A stretch of DNA of 64,000 nt from Halichondria panicea (taxonomy: Eukaryota; Porifera; Demospongiae; Suberitida; Halichondriidae). Numbering within the stretch: the first letter of the stretch is position 1; each line of letters starts with the position of its first letter. Position numbers and translations under genes: made by a program. The stretch spans positions 3,308,501 through 3,372,500 of the forward strand of contig NC_087384.1 in the NCBI RefSeq assembly GCF_963675165.1. Direction: 5' to 3'. Shown here one piece after another: positions 10,185 through 22,000 of this stretch. The notes beneath the pieces were generated by a model, which worked only from the letters and a program-made list of their open reading frames with translations, had not been told where the DNA came from and searched no databases.

Positions 10185-10985
10185 ATGTGTTATCTCATTT
10201 ATCTGCTTGTGCTTTCCTCTATATACTGCATACTGGGATCACCAATTGCACAAGACTGCAATCGCGTCATTGTCAATGAAAGAGGCAGGCGGTCACTTGT
10301 TGGCGGTTATAGAGATCACATTTCAGTGGGATTGGGGAGGGAGTGCTTCGAGAGTATCAGTGATTTGCGTGTGGATGAAAAGTAAGTTTTAAATTTACTG
10401 TATAATATGCATAGTTGGATAATTGTGTGAGTAATGGGGAATAAAACTATACATGCAGTTCGATGTAATAAATGATTACATGATTTGATTGTTTTTTCTC
10501 CGTCTTGCAGTTCTGTGAGATGTTTCAAATGGAGACTGAGAACTAGCGGAAATGTTCAACTCAACGAACGAGAAGTACACCCAAAAAATCTCACTGTTTC
10601 TACTTGTAACTCGGCCACATTCCGTTCTCCTGGATTTTACAACAATAACAAGAAGCATTACTCAAACAACATGTTTTGTGTATACAATATTAGCATGCAG
10701 GACTGCAACCATATCACTGTTAGATCTACGTCTGATGAACACAGCTTGTTTAACGACGGGAGAGATTATCTGTATTTCGACTTTGGTCAGGTGACCACCA
10801 CAGTGACTGGTGACAGTATCGGTTCCTTCAGCGAGAGTGTCCCCACCTCTTCATTCTATGCAGTTCTGTGGAGTGATGCTGAGAAATTCTCAAGTGCAGG
10901 AAAGTTTGAGTTTGAGGCTATGTGCAATGACCCTGTTGCAGATACAGAGAATGAATTGAGTGGCTCAGGGTACCAACACATTTGA
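10185..10985 (+). CDS. Secreted CUB-like protein A, transposon at its start codon
   Basis: Two exons (10185-10381 and 10511-10985) join in the codon AAT. The start MCYLIYLLVLSSIYCIL is a signal peptide ending near the GSPIAQDC cleavage region. The mature part has a paired-cysteine, beta-rich domain of about 150 residues with TFRSPGFYNNNKKHYS and MFCVYNI, which resembles the CUB core; the C-terminus is short and acidic. It is a close tandem paralogue of the gene at 12432, with the same intron position and phase. The A of its ATG is part of the AAGA target duplication, so its own promoter is now 9.8 kb away. Unless the transposon end supplies a promoter, the gene is probably silenced; the coding frame itself is still open. 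Function unknown, presumably extracellular. Confidence 0.8.
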
Positions 10986-11829
10986 ACATTTAACTCTCTT
11001 ATTTTCGAAATTCTCTACTTTTATACTGTTACATAGTAATCGTTTCAGTCGACAAATGAATGTTTTATTGCCTCACCTGATAAGTGAATCCATGCTTCAC
11101 ATTACTTGAATAATCTATACAGTCATGCATCGACTTATTAAAGGAATTAACTTAACTTTTTACATGTGCAATGAAGCAACCATGCATGATGTCAATAATA
11201 TATGTGATGAAAATGTTTAATGGTCTTCATATGCACTAGGGCAATAAAATTATTGATTGTCTTTTGAATTTAGCTGGCACATGCATGCATGCATGCATGG
11301 TCATGATTGTATATGCACAATACACATTATACCTATACATAATATACACATAATACATAAGTATTTCAATAGCAAAGTATTTCACTAACAGAACTTGATT
11401 TAGTTACTATTTTCTTCATGTGAAATAATTATATATACTTATGTTTGGCTGGATGCTCTCTGCTTGGAGTATAGACTAACTCTTTAAATCTTAGTTGATT
11501 TTGCTAGCAGCTCCAAGGTGCGGAACATTTCAACTTCATTATTATTCAAGTGGATTTGCATGCTCATGCACTAGCTCGTACGTAGATTATGTGAGATTAC
11601 ACTGATCTATAGGTGCCATATAGATCTAGGTGTTGATCACTAAACATTTTCCCGATAATATTATTGGAGACCACCCCCTTTTAGGAGGCTGAAAAATCTC
11701 TGCTACCACGATGTTATATATACATTGACTCACTGCTTAGAAACTATGTACATGCATGGCCTGGAATCGAGGTTTAACCTCCCACACATTATTATGGTAG
11801 TTATCGCTTTGTTGACTAGCTACCATTTT

Positions 11830-11903
11830 ACTTTTATTTTTATCCTACACTATACAATCTGTGATGGTTCACAGATTGTATAGTGTAGGATAAAAATAAA
11901 AGT
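11830..11903. repeat. Perfect hairpin, 35-base arms, 4-base loop
   Basis: Arms 11830-11864 and 11869-11903 (acttttatttttatcctac...) are exact reverse complements separated by TGGT. No target duplication was identified. Confidence 0.95.
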
Positions 11904-12342
11904 GTAGTTGCCCATCTCTAATTATATGCATCCTGGCCAGTCAAAGGGAGTGGTCTCTAGTCTAGTTGACACCTGCAGTACTATAATTAGCTTCCTTTAG
12001 CTCACAAGAAACTGTTACCATAAATAAAAATGACTTAAACATAATGCTTAAAAATCAGTTGATGGCTGTGTGGCGGTTCATCAACTTTGTGGCATTCATT
12101 TGGAGCCTTTTAGTTTGTATAAGACGTGCATGCTTGAATCAATTAAGCTGTTGAATGACATTATCATCTGGTTTTAGTACAAGGGGAATCATGGAGGATG
12201 ACAAAATGTTGACTGTTAATCTGCATTAGGAAATATGAGATTTACTTAAACAAACGTATAGTCAGTCCCCCAGGAATTGATCGACCAAATATGAATTTAC
12301 TATATGACAGGTTTAGGAATGCTGAGTGTGGTTGTCTACCCA

Positions 12343-12353
12343 TGCATATATAA
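12343..12353 (+). promoter_or_regulatory. TATA box of CUB-like gene B
   Basis: catatataaaag lies about 85 bases before the ATG at 12432, a normal spacing for a TATA box plus short leader. It serves as the comparison for the stranded promoter at 290-376. Confidence 0.6.
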
Positions 12354-12431
12354 AAGGCAGTGAAGAGGTAAAACTTCAAATCTAGATCACTTTGAAATCA
12401 TCCATTCAACCACAATTACTGCGACACAATC

Positions 12432-13228
12432 ATGTCTTTAGGTCTACTTACATCAATCTTCCTGGTTGCAGTATTATCTTTGAGTTTGGCACAAGATTGT
12501 GATAACATCATAGTCAAAAGAAACGCCAGCCCGAGAGGAGGTATTATTAAGAAGTTCCAAGATCATGAAACAGTTGGATTGACACAAGAATGCCTTGAAA
12601 ATAGAGTCCGTGTGGAAAAAAAGTGAGTATAGCTGTTTCATTACATACATGCATGATTGTGCTGACTATAAGTATAGTAGTGCACCACACTGTATGAACT
12701 TCTGAGCATGCACAGAATAGACATGAGTATATTTCTTCCTTCTGTAGCTCTGTACGCTGCTTTAAATGGAGAGTAAGGACCAGTAAGCAAGTGCAACTCA
12801 ATGAACGACATGTCTCAAGTCAGAAACTTGTTACGGAAATCCCCGGTGATTCTGTGACATTTCGTTCACCTGGATTTTACAATCATAACACAAAGCATTA
12901 CTCAAACAGCATGTTTTGTCTGTACAACATATCTGTGGACAAATGCAACCACGTTACTGTTGCATCGAGTAGTGGACACACATTGTTCAATGACTCTAAA
13001 GACTATCTTCAACTGTACTTGGGTCACAAGTCCTCCCCCCTGTTTGGAGAGAGTGTGAGTACGTTTGGAGATGATGCTCCCACTGGGTTCTTGTATGCAG
13101 TGCTATGGAGTGACGCTGTATCTCACACAAGCAGGGGAACATTCGAACTAACTGCCACTTGCCATTCTTGGAATAATAAAGAAGAGGGATCAGGATCACT
13201 TATTTTAAACACTTCTGCCGATTTTTAG
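12432..13228 (+). CDS. Secreted CUB-like protein B
   Basis: Exons 12432-12622 and 12748-13228 are joined by a GTGAGT...TAG intron within an Asn codon, as in the paralogue at 10185. The signal peptide is MSLGLLTSIFLVAVLSLSLA, followed directly by QDCDN. The mature protein keeps the paralogue's cysteines and blocks: SVRCFKWR, TFRSPGFYNHNTKHYS, MFCLYNI, YAVLWSDAV. The C-terminus is short and Ser/Gly-rich. The CUB-like assignment rests on pattern, not a database search. Promoter and ATG are intact, unlike its neighbour, so this copy can be expressed normally. Confidence 0.82.
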
Positions 13229-14020
13229 ACACTGATTACTTTTTATTTTCTGCATCATCATCATTTCAGTTGTATAGGTACAACACCATTAGAGATATAA
13301 TTATTTATCTCAACTTCATTTCAATTTAGAGAATGCACAAGCAAAACTAAAGCACAGTAATGTGCTCACATGCACTTGTGTGCCATCATGGTGGTTGGAC
13401 TAGCCACCTCTAGACTAGACAAAAATAACCACCACTTAGTCCTAGTTACCACATAATGAATAATGGCGATAAAATGCCAAATTTGTGTGTTGAATTGAGA
13501 TTGTAGGATTGAAAATAGCCACTACTTCGAAAATTCTGTGCACATCACTTGATTTTAGCAGGTGTTAGGTATGTATATATAGCTGAAGTTAATTATCTGT
13601 CAGTGAGTGCATGGGATATCCCATATACATGCATATGTATATACAGTCCTATGTTTGAACCTGCATATGATTCCGGCCTATATATATGCCTTGTATATTA
13701 TTATAGCCCTGTCAGCCTAATGTATAAAAAGTTATGTATACATATAACTACTGGGTAGTTTTGTTCCTGCAGCTGTATAATTATTGTATACGTTAATAAC
13801 TTTTTGTCCGTATAATTTATAACAGCCATCCCTCATATATACATGTCGTGCAAGTGCAGTGACTAGGCACTCGTACATCAAGTGCAAGAAGATGGACTTA
13901 CCTGTCTGATATCTATACAATCCACTGCATTTACACACAGTGCAACATGATGCACTGTGCTGGGGCAATAACTAAAACTTAGTGGTATAGGTATCATTTG
14001 GAAATAACAGAATATTTAGA

Positions 14021-14056
14021 GGTACAGAAACATGTTTTAGGATATGTTTCTGTACC
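14021..14056. repeat. Short hairpin
   Basis: ggtacagaaacat at 14021-14033 is mirrored exactly at 14044-14056 around a 10-base loop. Confidence 0.85.
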
Positions 14057-14616
14057 AGTAACACAGGTATATAGAACAACCTAAATAATTAAGTAGTGTA
14101 CTGCATGTGTGTCATAATAGCCTCAAGTATCGATCAAATATAGAAGTAAAAGTTCGGCAGCAGGATTCTCACACTGACAGTAAGACAATCATTTGTCTCT
14201 TTTTTGTGTCTTTGGCCATGCACCATGTACAGTAGGCGTCCTCGATTAAATCCCGGAGCGAAACCCGGATAGTTTTCTAGGCACTAAGTGTTTCCTCTCT
14301 TTTATCTATGGTGCAATGTGTAACAAATTCCTAGGGCTAGGGTGTCTGTTTTAGTTGTAAAAACCATGCTTCAATAGTGAATTACAATTGATTGTACTCT
14401 ACTGGATTGGGTGACTACATGATCGGGTGAGGTTACTACTGAAGTACAAATGCAAAAGCTTGGAGAACCGGAAGGTATTTTCCCCCACATGTTGTTTAAA
14501 TGCCAATAGCTTGCTTTAGGGTAACCCCCATAAATCTTTATTTACCAGTGTTTGTACATAAAATCCCCTTGTCCACATGTGACTCAGCATGAACTATTTG
14601 CCCTGTGCAACCATGC

Positions 14617-14663
14617 ACAACACCTTATTAGGATTCCTCCCACGAATCCTAATGAGGTGTTGT
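14617..14663. repeat. Short hairpin with one mismatch
   Basis: Arms 14617-14636 and 14644-14663 (acaacaccttattaggattc and its near complement) surround a 7-base loop. Confidence 0.85.
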
Positions 14664-14765
14664 CGACTTTAGGGGGAAATGTTGAGGGCCGGTTTCTATA
14701 AATAAACTTGTCGTGCTTATTTAGAGTATGTAATGGTTTCTACCTCAGCTATTGCCTCTATTGGT

Positions 14766-14841
14766 ATAAGGTTGGCTCTCTCGACTGAGCTGTGTGTGTG
14801 TGCATAAGGTTGGCTCTCTCGACCGAGCTGTCTGTGTGTGC
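14766..14841. repeat. Tandem duplication, 38-base unit
   Basis: Two copies of ataaggttggctctctcgac... lie directly head to tail with few differences. Confidence 0.9.
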
Positions 14842-15289
14842 GTAAGTTGTTGCAACTTCTCAACTTTGACAGAGATCATGTGGTCTCTGAAACACTATAG
14901 TAGACTAGTGGTAATGTCTAGTAAGTACTTCCTTGCCTTAAATAGTTATGAATAAACCCTTTCTTGTATTTTAGTTACCATTGAAGACCTATATATGTGC
15001 AGTTAAATGACTGTTGTACTTGATTCAGCATGCAATCAGTCATTGGGAAGCTTTACCTTTGTGTTTCATGTGCAAGTGACTTAATACTTTTTTAATTACC
15101 ATTGTATAGAGGTGTTTATACAATTGTACAATCATGCATATTCTTCTAATAAATAGCAAATAACCTGATTTCCCTGCACTGCGTAATGACAAAATTACAT
15201 TCATCAGCTTCCTTCCTTGTCAGTGTTAGCATAGTAAGCGTTACTTTGGAATAATCACCCCAACATAGATAACCAGGGAATTTGAATGA

Positions 15290-15511
15290 CGGAAACACAT
15301 GGGCTTGGAAATACAAGAGTCATCATTAACAGGTTTTTTGCAGCATTTTGACAGTTTATGTTAATCAGTAACACACTCAGTCTGCTGCAAGCACGTAGAT
15401 CTAGTGGGTGAAAGTAGTTCAATTTCTGTGGAAATTTTCCTGGAATTCATTGGTAATTCTGTTATAAGGTGAAGGATGTTGTGTGGGTACACAATCATAA
15501 TTATACATGCA
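15290..15511. repeat. Dispersed repeat, copy 2 (partner at 1-262)
   Basis: It has the same orientation as 1-262 and the same ordered blocks, ending at gatgttgtgtgggtacac. No TATA box or CUB-like exon follows it. A CCGTATAG element begins 55 bases downstream. Confidence 0.8.
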
Positions 15512-15564
15512 TGGGTCATTCTATATCAATTCAACGTGACCTCTTCAAATTGCACGAAACTTGG

Positions 15565-15728
15565 TACCGTATAGCGAGTATATTTCAAGGGTATAAACTT
15601 TCGCGGAATAGCAGCCTTTCTGCAGCATGCATGCATGCGATATTAAATTCGTGGGTATAAATATTCGCAGTACATGCTTGATCAGCGAAAATTGCGATAT
15701 ACCCTCGAAATATACACGCTATACGGTA
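15565..15728. mobile_element. CCGTATAG-type inverted-repeat element
   Basis: It starts taccgtatagcg and ends cgctatacggta. The interior differs from the 7356 copy, so it is a different subfamily. Confidence 0.85.
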
Positions 15729-16761
15729 TAATTATGTATGAGGAATGGTATAACATCCCAAAAAAATTTGGGTTTGTAAACAATATGGCTTCTGAGATTG
15801 AGAATGAAGAAATTCTCCACTTTTATTCTAACCATTAACATTCAAGACGAAGAATGTACATCATTTTGTTGCCTAAGAAATGCCTTTGGCATGTTGTATG
15901 GGTTCATTCGACAAAGCATCCAATTAGTATTCTTTGAACTCTGACTTCTCAAAAAGCACTGTTTTTTCCCCTGTATTTGTTTGGTACCATGTTCTTCATA
16001 CCATTTTTCTTGAAGTGTGACAAGTTTGGTTCTGAGATTCCAATGGGATCATGAGATATATTGTGGGATGTAGTGTGATTTGGGTAATATTTATGGTTTC
16101 AGAGAACAGTCGTCACAGCCACATGCAGCAACAAGTACACTGGAGACAGTTACTCCTTGAATTATATACATACACCGAAGGATTTAATTAGGATTTTACT
16201 ATAATAAAAGCACCATGGGTGCTGATGCCTCGGTGGATGTGCCAAACTCAATCTACTTTTAGCCATTGCTAATACATAGTGACGGTACATGTACGATGAA
16301 TGTTATTTGCAGAAGTTAATTAGCCATGTGCCTACTAATAATTTATCTTCTTATAGTGAAAAAGTAAACGAGTCATTGCTATAAGTACATGTACCGTACT
16401 TAACCGTCGAAGCGCCCATATGTTTTCATAGCTACATTTAGGCTAAACAAGGGGTGGGCGGTTATTTGATATGGCCGGTTCGACGGTTAAGTATGGTAGT
16501 ATAATTATTTAACAATGAATATGTGTTGTGATTTGCAGATATTGATTAACTGTTGCTTGGAAAGCCGAATTTGCATCTATACAAACAGCAACAGACCCAC
16601 TTTTCTACTCCCAAGCCCAAGTTGCTCTTATAGAGAGAAAATAAAGAGACAATGAGTATAAATAGTGTGTATTTCTTATATTGAAGGTGTCAATGATGAG
16701 TCGAAGTCCTTGCATTTATTTGTGGTGAAAAGTGACAAAGTACAATGATGTGATGTCTTAA

Positions 16762-16952
16762 TACCGTATAGCTGGTTATTTTCGAGGATTGACCCAGACA
16801 CACGAAAATTTTGTGCCTCAAAAATTGGTTTACATCCGGTATTGAAGCCTCTCTACTGTAGGGGTGTGGTCATTTGAACCACTATCCTCGAAACGTTTTG
16901 TTTGGGCAATCCGCAAAAATTTAGTGCCTCGAAAATAACCCGCTATACGGTA
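16762..16952. mobile_element. CCGTATAG-type inverted-repeat element
   Basis: It starts taccgtatagctggttattt and ends with aaaataacccgctatacggta. It has internal cgaaaattt and gcctcgaaa motifs shared with the family. Confidence 0.88.
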
Positions 16953-17900
16953 GTTACTCACTGGTGCAGGGGACACCTGCAATAGCCAGACCCAATCTTT
17001 GTGTGAAGGGGCGTAGCTTGTGAGACTATATAACTGTACACCAGAGGAGGTACGACAGGAAGTGATGTTTCACTGCTAAATTGAATTCTTTACATACCGC
17101 GCACACTTGCCACCAATAAAATGTCTTCCTTAGACTAGACGCTAGACAGTGCCAGCTGCAGTCCTTTCACTTGTCGTAGAGATCAGAAATTGACAAACTA
17201 GAAAATAATCATCCCACCTTTCTCTTGGACTTGTAAAGTTGGAGTTCAGTTCCTTGAGAATGAAAACAGTGACTCTTATGTTGTGATGATGGATGCCTTC
17301 ATCAGAGCTGATCCTGTAAGCTTGGCAAAGTAGTGCCTCCTGAAAGAGTTTCATTACTCAACTTAAAAGATTACTGCTTTGTATGGTAAGAATTCTTGTC
17401 TACTACATTTCGATGCAAATTAATAATGTCTAGCTATATAATAATAAAGACATCATACATGTATTTTATAGTACAAATATTACAAATGTAGGTATGTCAA
17501 ATCTATACGAGATGAACTTCTCATTATAGAAGGGAGTATGGATGATAAAATGCATCTGATGACGAATGTCTGACAAAAGTGTTAACAGAATCTGATGAAT
17601 GGCCGTCTCTAAACAAATTAGCACCATCAGTTTTTTAAGTATGTAGGTGTTACCCGTGACCCCTAGCTTGAAAAAACATTGAAACGAGCATTTTATATGT
17701 TATCAACGTAAAAAGAAGGTTTTAAATCCCGAACCCTACAATCTTTGATTCTCATGCAGTGGCATTTGAGTGCGAGGTTGCTGGCTGTTAACTGTGGACA
17801 CCCCTTGTGAAAGAATCAAAGCACATTGCAAATTATTTACCTCTTCTATAACACTCTAGCGAAAGCAAAAACATGGCGAGAGGCATATTAGCAAGTGTGC

Positions 17901-18108
17901 GCTTGCAACACTCGTTTTTTAAGTGTTGCCTTAAAATCAAATAAGTACGGTATGCTACTCACTTTTTAGTGTCACAGGCTATTGTTAGCATCAGTATGCC
18001 TTGCGCAAGCTTGCAACACTCGTTTTTTAAGTGCATGTTGCCTTAAAATCAAATAAGTACGATATGCTACTCACTTTTTAGTGTCACTGGCTATTGTTAG
18101 CATCGCGC
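17901..18108. repeat. Tandem duplication, about 108-base unit
   Basis: Two copies run from gcttgcaacactcgtttttt to ctattgttagcatc. A related piece (cgaaagcaaaatatggcgag, gcttgcaacactcg) recurs at 42350-42405. Confidence 0.88.
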
Positions 18109-19000
18109 AAGCGAGGTATACGTTAGTGTGGTGTGTGTGTCTGTCTGTGGACTGCTACAGCTGCTCAAAGATCAATGAAGTGCAAGTAAGAGTTTCAATA
18201 GATTTTTAGCCATGTTTTCATTTTAATTTGGGGATTTGCAAAATAATTTTTCGTTCTAGTTTTGCTTATTTGGAGCCGTTTCAGAAGAGTGCGTAGTAAA
18301 ACTTGTCCATGGAGTGTTGCTGTACTAGTATCATTTCCTACCTTGCTATGTAGTGAAAAACGTTCAGCATGATATCTGTGTTTATATGCAATAGCTCTAG
18401 CTTTAGGCTATGCATGTAGCTTTGACACATCCACCAAGGCATCAGCACCCGCGGTGCTTTCATTTACTAACTAGTATTGAACAATTATTGCCCAATGAAA
18501 ACCATTCTACCAAGAGTATAAATATAAGAAGAGAAAAGTGTCGAACTACTGATAGCTCTAAAAAAATTCGTGCACAAAGTCCTGTCAACTTCACGTGAGC
18601 AAATCGCAATCGACGACGTTTGCGCATCTATTACGTAACGCACAGAACTTGTTAACAGTGAGTCAAGAGTGCAAGTGAAGAGGATCAACTCGACTGACAA
18701 TTGTCTCTATTTTGTGATATCAATGGGCAGTGAGCAGCTCAGCCTCTGAACGTGAAAGAATTACCACACCCCTAAAAACGACAATACTTTATCACGTGCG
18801 TGTCATGTTACTTTGTGCACAGTTTTTGTGTAGAGCTACATGTATCAGTAGTTCGACACTCTTCATTCTATACAATTATGAAAGCACTGCATTTACAGGT
18901 TCAACATATTTAAGGTGCAAACTGCCAATAAAAATGGAGGGAATACAAAACGAGAGTTTAAAATGCCTCTTGACAATACATAACAGAAGACAACAAAACA

Positions 19001-22000
19001 TCAACTATGGTCTTGTTTTTTATCTTTACGATTCAAAAATTTGTCTATTGTAGTGATACCAATAAGAAGTAGCCCCTGCACAATGTAGAAAAGAATAATA
19101 TTGCTGTTATGCTGTACAGTGCACACGTAATAACAACAAATAGGGTATAAAACACACATAACCAAGGAAAGATTAGACACCACTGCAAACTCATTGCATA
19201 CTCTCCGGTACGCATATCAAGTATTAATACATGTAACTCACCAGTGCAAAAACAAATTCACCAAACAGCTGCAGAATAATAAGACAGTGGAGGAGTAAAG
19301 AATTATTCATGCACGACTTGTAATACCGGTATACTATTGTACATGATTACACAAACTCACCAGTGTACTTGTTTGAAAGTCAAAGTACTGTGTCAGACCC
19401 CCGCTGATAATAGGCCCTATAAATTCTCTGCAGCCAGATAAAGTGTATAATAATTACTATAATTATTATGAGTGACATTCCATGATTCCCCACGAAGCAA
19501 AACCAATTATTAGTGATGCCCCAATCATTACAGCTGTCTTACTATAGCAATCGCACACTTTTGAGCTTACCCCAATGAGACAGAGGATGAGATCACACCG
19601 GACAAAACACTGGTAAGTGCTTCACTATCCACTACTCCAGCAGATTCTCTACACACATATTCAGCATAATTATAATGCTCGTCGCACAAGTAAGTCTACA
19701 ATTTCTCTGTCTGCCTGCCGACGACATCTACACCGTAAACATGTGTATGATCGACGTTGTGGCTAAGTTTTTAAATTCAAAGCCGTATAGCGGGTAAATT
19801 TGGCGAAGAAAGCAATTGAACTATTAGTGCGATGTTTAATTTGACAACCATGCTGCATGTCACATGCACTCATCAATTTTGGCGACCCTGATTTGCTAAT
19901 TCATTGTCAAAATTACCTGCTATACGGTATTTGAATATTATTTAATGTCTACACAGGGTTCTAAGCCAGGCTAATATACATGTACATGCTTCCAATTGAA
20001 TTCCGCAAAGGCATGTATAAATGTTGTTAAGTACATGAATGTAACTTAGGAGAGTGTACATACTTTGATAGGTTCAGTATGTCAGTGTAGATAGGCACCA
20101 TTCCAAATGCTGCTCCACATCCAACCACCACAAATGCAGTGATTGTTATCCACAATTGGCTATAGAAAAAGTAGATGCATGTGCATAAAGTTAAACTCAT
20201 ACACAAAGTATATACCTGTGCATGTAAAGTTAAACTCAATGTGATTCTGGCATAATAAAACAGTTAAATTTGCATTTATTGTACGTACATAATTGGGTAG
20301 CTGTGAATTTTACCAAAAACAGCAAAACATACAAAACGTACGGGTATGATATGAAGTCCGCAGGCCCCAAAAAAATATAGCCAACACTGTACAGTATTTG
20401 TCCAAACAAAATAAATCCTCTTGGACCCTGCATATGAAATAGAATTACTCATGTGTGTGTAATTATAGTCAGGGCTTCATTTGATGATTAGACAGTATAG
20501 ACAGCATTATTATTGTCAGTGGTGCCAGAGAATTTAAGTTAATATTGACGTTGAAACTTAAAATGAGTCGCACTTACATGTACTCACTTACACGTACTTA
20601 GATGAAGGGCTACTAGATATAATACAACTACCAATTCTGCATACCAGCTTGTCGGAGAGAGGACCAACCACTATAGAGAACACCATGTAGGACAATGGTC
20701 CAGAAAGGAAGACAAGACCAACATACAGTGGATCAAGATCAAACTGCAGGACAACAGGTAACTAATCATCACATAATTATACTCAACAATGCTGTTACTA
20801 TAAGAAGTAGGGTGATATGTGCATGGCAACATCTTTATAGAAGTTTACTCACAAATTTAGATAGGAATGGCTGAAACGAGGGAGTGAGGAAAGAAATTGC
20901 CGCTATGGAGAAGATGTTCACAGTTACTATGAGAAGAGGGAAGAAAAACAGAAAACTGACACTTGCATAATAACACACTGTTAAAAAAGGTCCTCGAGTA
21001 TAATTAGTATTAGTGTACGTGTGTGCATATTTATTCTTACACATTAATTTTATTCTTACTAAGTAAAATGATAGTGAAGTTCGACAAAATCATCTTTATT
21101 ATTTTCCAGGACAGAGGCTGGGCCTTGCAATCTGAAAGGCAATCGTGGTATAATGAAACAGTACAAGCGCTTGAGAGAGCTAACCAGGCTTCTTGATCAG
21201 AAAGAAGCAGGGAACCAGGAACAATAATGAGATTGACCCCATTACGTGAAAAGGCAGGCTGAATCCTCCAGCCTGGTCCGTAAAGAAATAGAGAGATGAG
21301 AAAATGCAGTTAGTTATCTTTGCTAAAAAGTATAAAACAGGTGTATGTACAATTATATGAAAGCATATATACATGCATGAATACAAACTTTAGGGATAGA
21401 CACACAGCAGGATATAAATAACACTCTAATGTTTTCCGAGGCATTAAGCACTCAGGTGCTGTGGGATTTTTGTTTAAGCGGGTGGCCATAACAGAACGTT
21501 CACATGAGCACAATGAATTACCTGATATAGCAGTCCTCCCAGTGGTGGACCAATGGCATATCCCAGACCGGTAGCAACTTCAAAGAGCCCCTAGCAAGGA
21601 AATACTTAGCTTTGTAAGAACTACCAATACCACATAAAAGGATACACTATAATGCGCAGACATACATGTACATGTGGAAGTGAATTCTTGTTCAATATGC
21701 CATGGTTATAATAATACACGTAAGATGCCATTGCTAATTATATGTTACCAACGTACCACAGCAGTCCCAATATGATTGGGGAAAAGCTCGGGAATGAGAG
21801 CATAGCAGGCTGTAAAGAACATGGCTGACCCCACACCTTCAGTCATTCTCAAGATGATACACAATGTTGCAAACATCCACCCAGAACTGATTTGTGGAGA
21901 GGACATGAACCTGCAGAATAAGAAGCTTATTGAGTGCCTAATACCAGTGCTCTACTAATACAGACATGAGCTAACGACTATAAGCCAAAATTGTTTTGAT

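Larger units (their letters stand above)
10986..12431. other. Intergenic region between the CUB-like genes
   Basis: I see no coding signal. It holds CATGCATG runs near 11280, the long hairpin at 11830-11903, and the TATA box of the second CUB-like gene near 12343. Confidence 0.7.
16209..18462. repeat. Inverted pair of about 40 bases bounding 2.2 kb
   Basis: 16209-16248 (aaagcaccatgggtgctgat...) is complementary, with about four differences, to 18420-18462 (...atcagcacccgcggtgcttt). They could be ends of one degenerate element or two solo copies of a dispersed repeat. No transposase frame lies between them. Confidence 0.7.
13229..19000. other. Gene-free, repeat-rich interval
   Basis: No convincing exon chain was found on either strand. 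The interval holds hairpins (14021, 14617), tandem repeats (14766, 17901), the second copy of the 1-262 repeat (15290), two CCGTATAG elements (15565, 16762) and an inverted pair at 16209 and 18420. Short open frames here have no codon pattern or splice context that I would trust. Confidence 0.6.

Noticed and set aside
10171-10392. Longer start for the first CUB-like gene at 10171 and a frame MNVLRCVISF
   Set aside because: It starts on GTG inside the transposon's terminal repeat and is out of frame with the signal peptide that joins exon 2; the ATG at 10185 gives the paralogue-like product.
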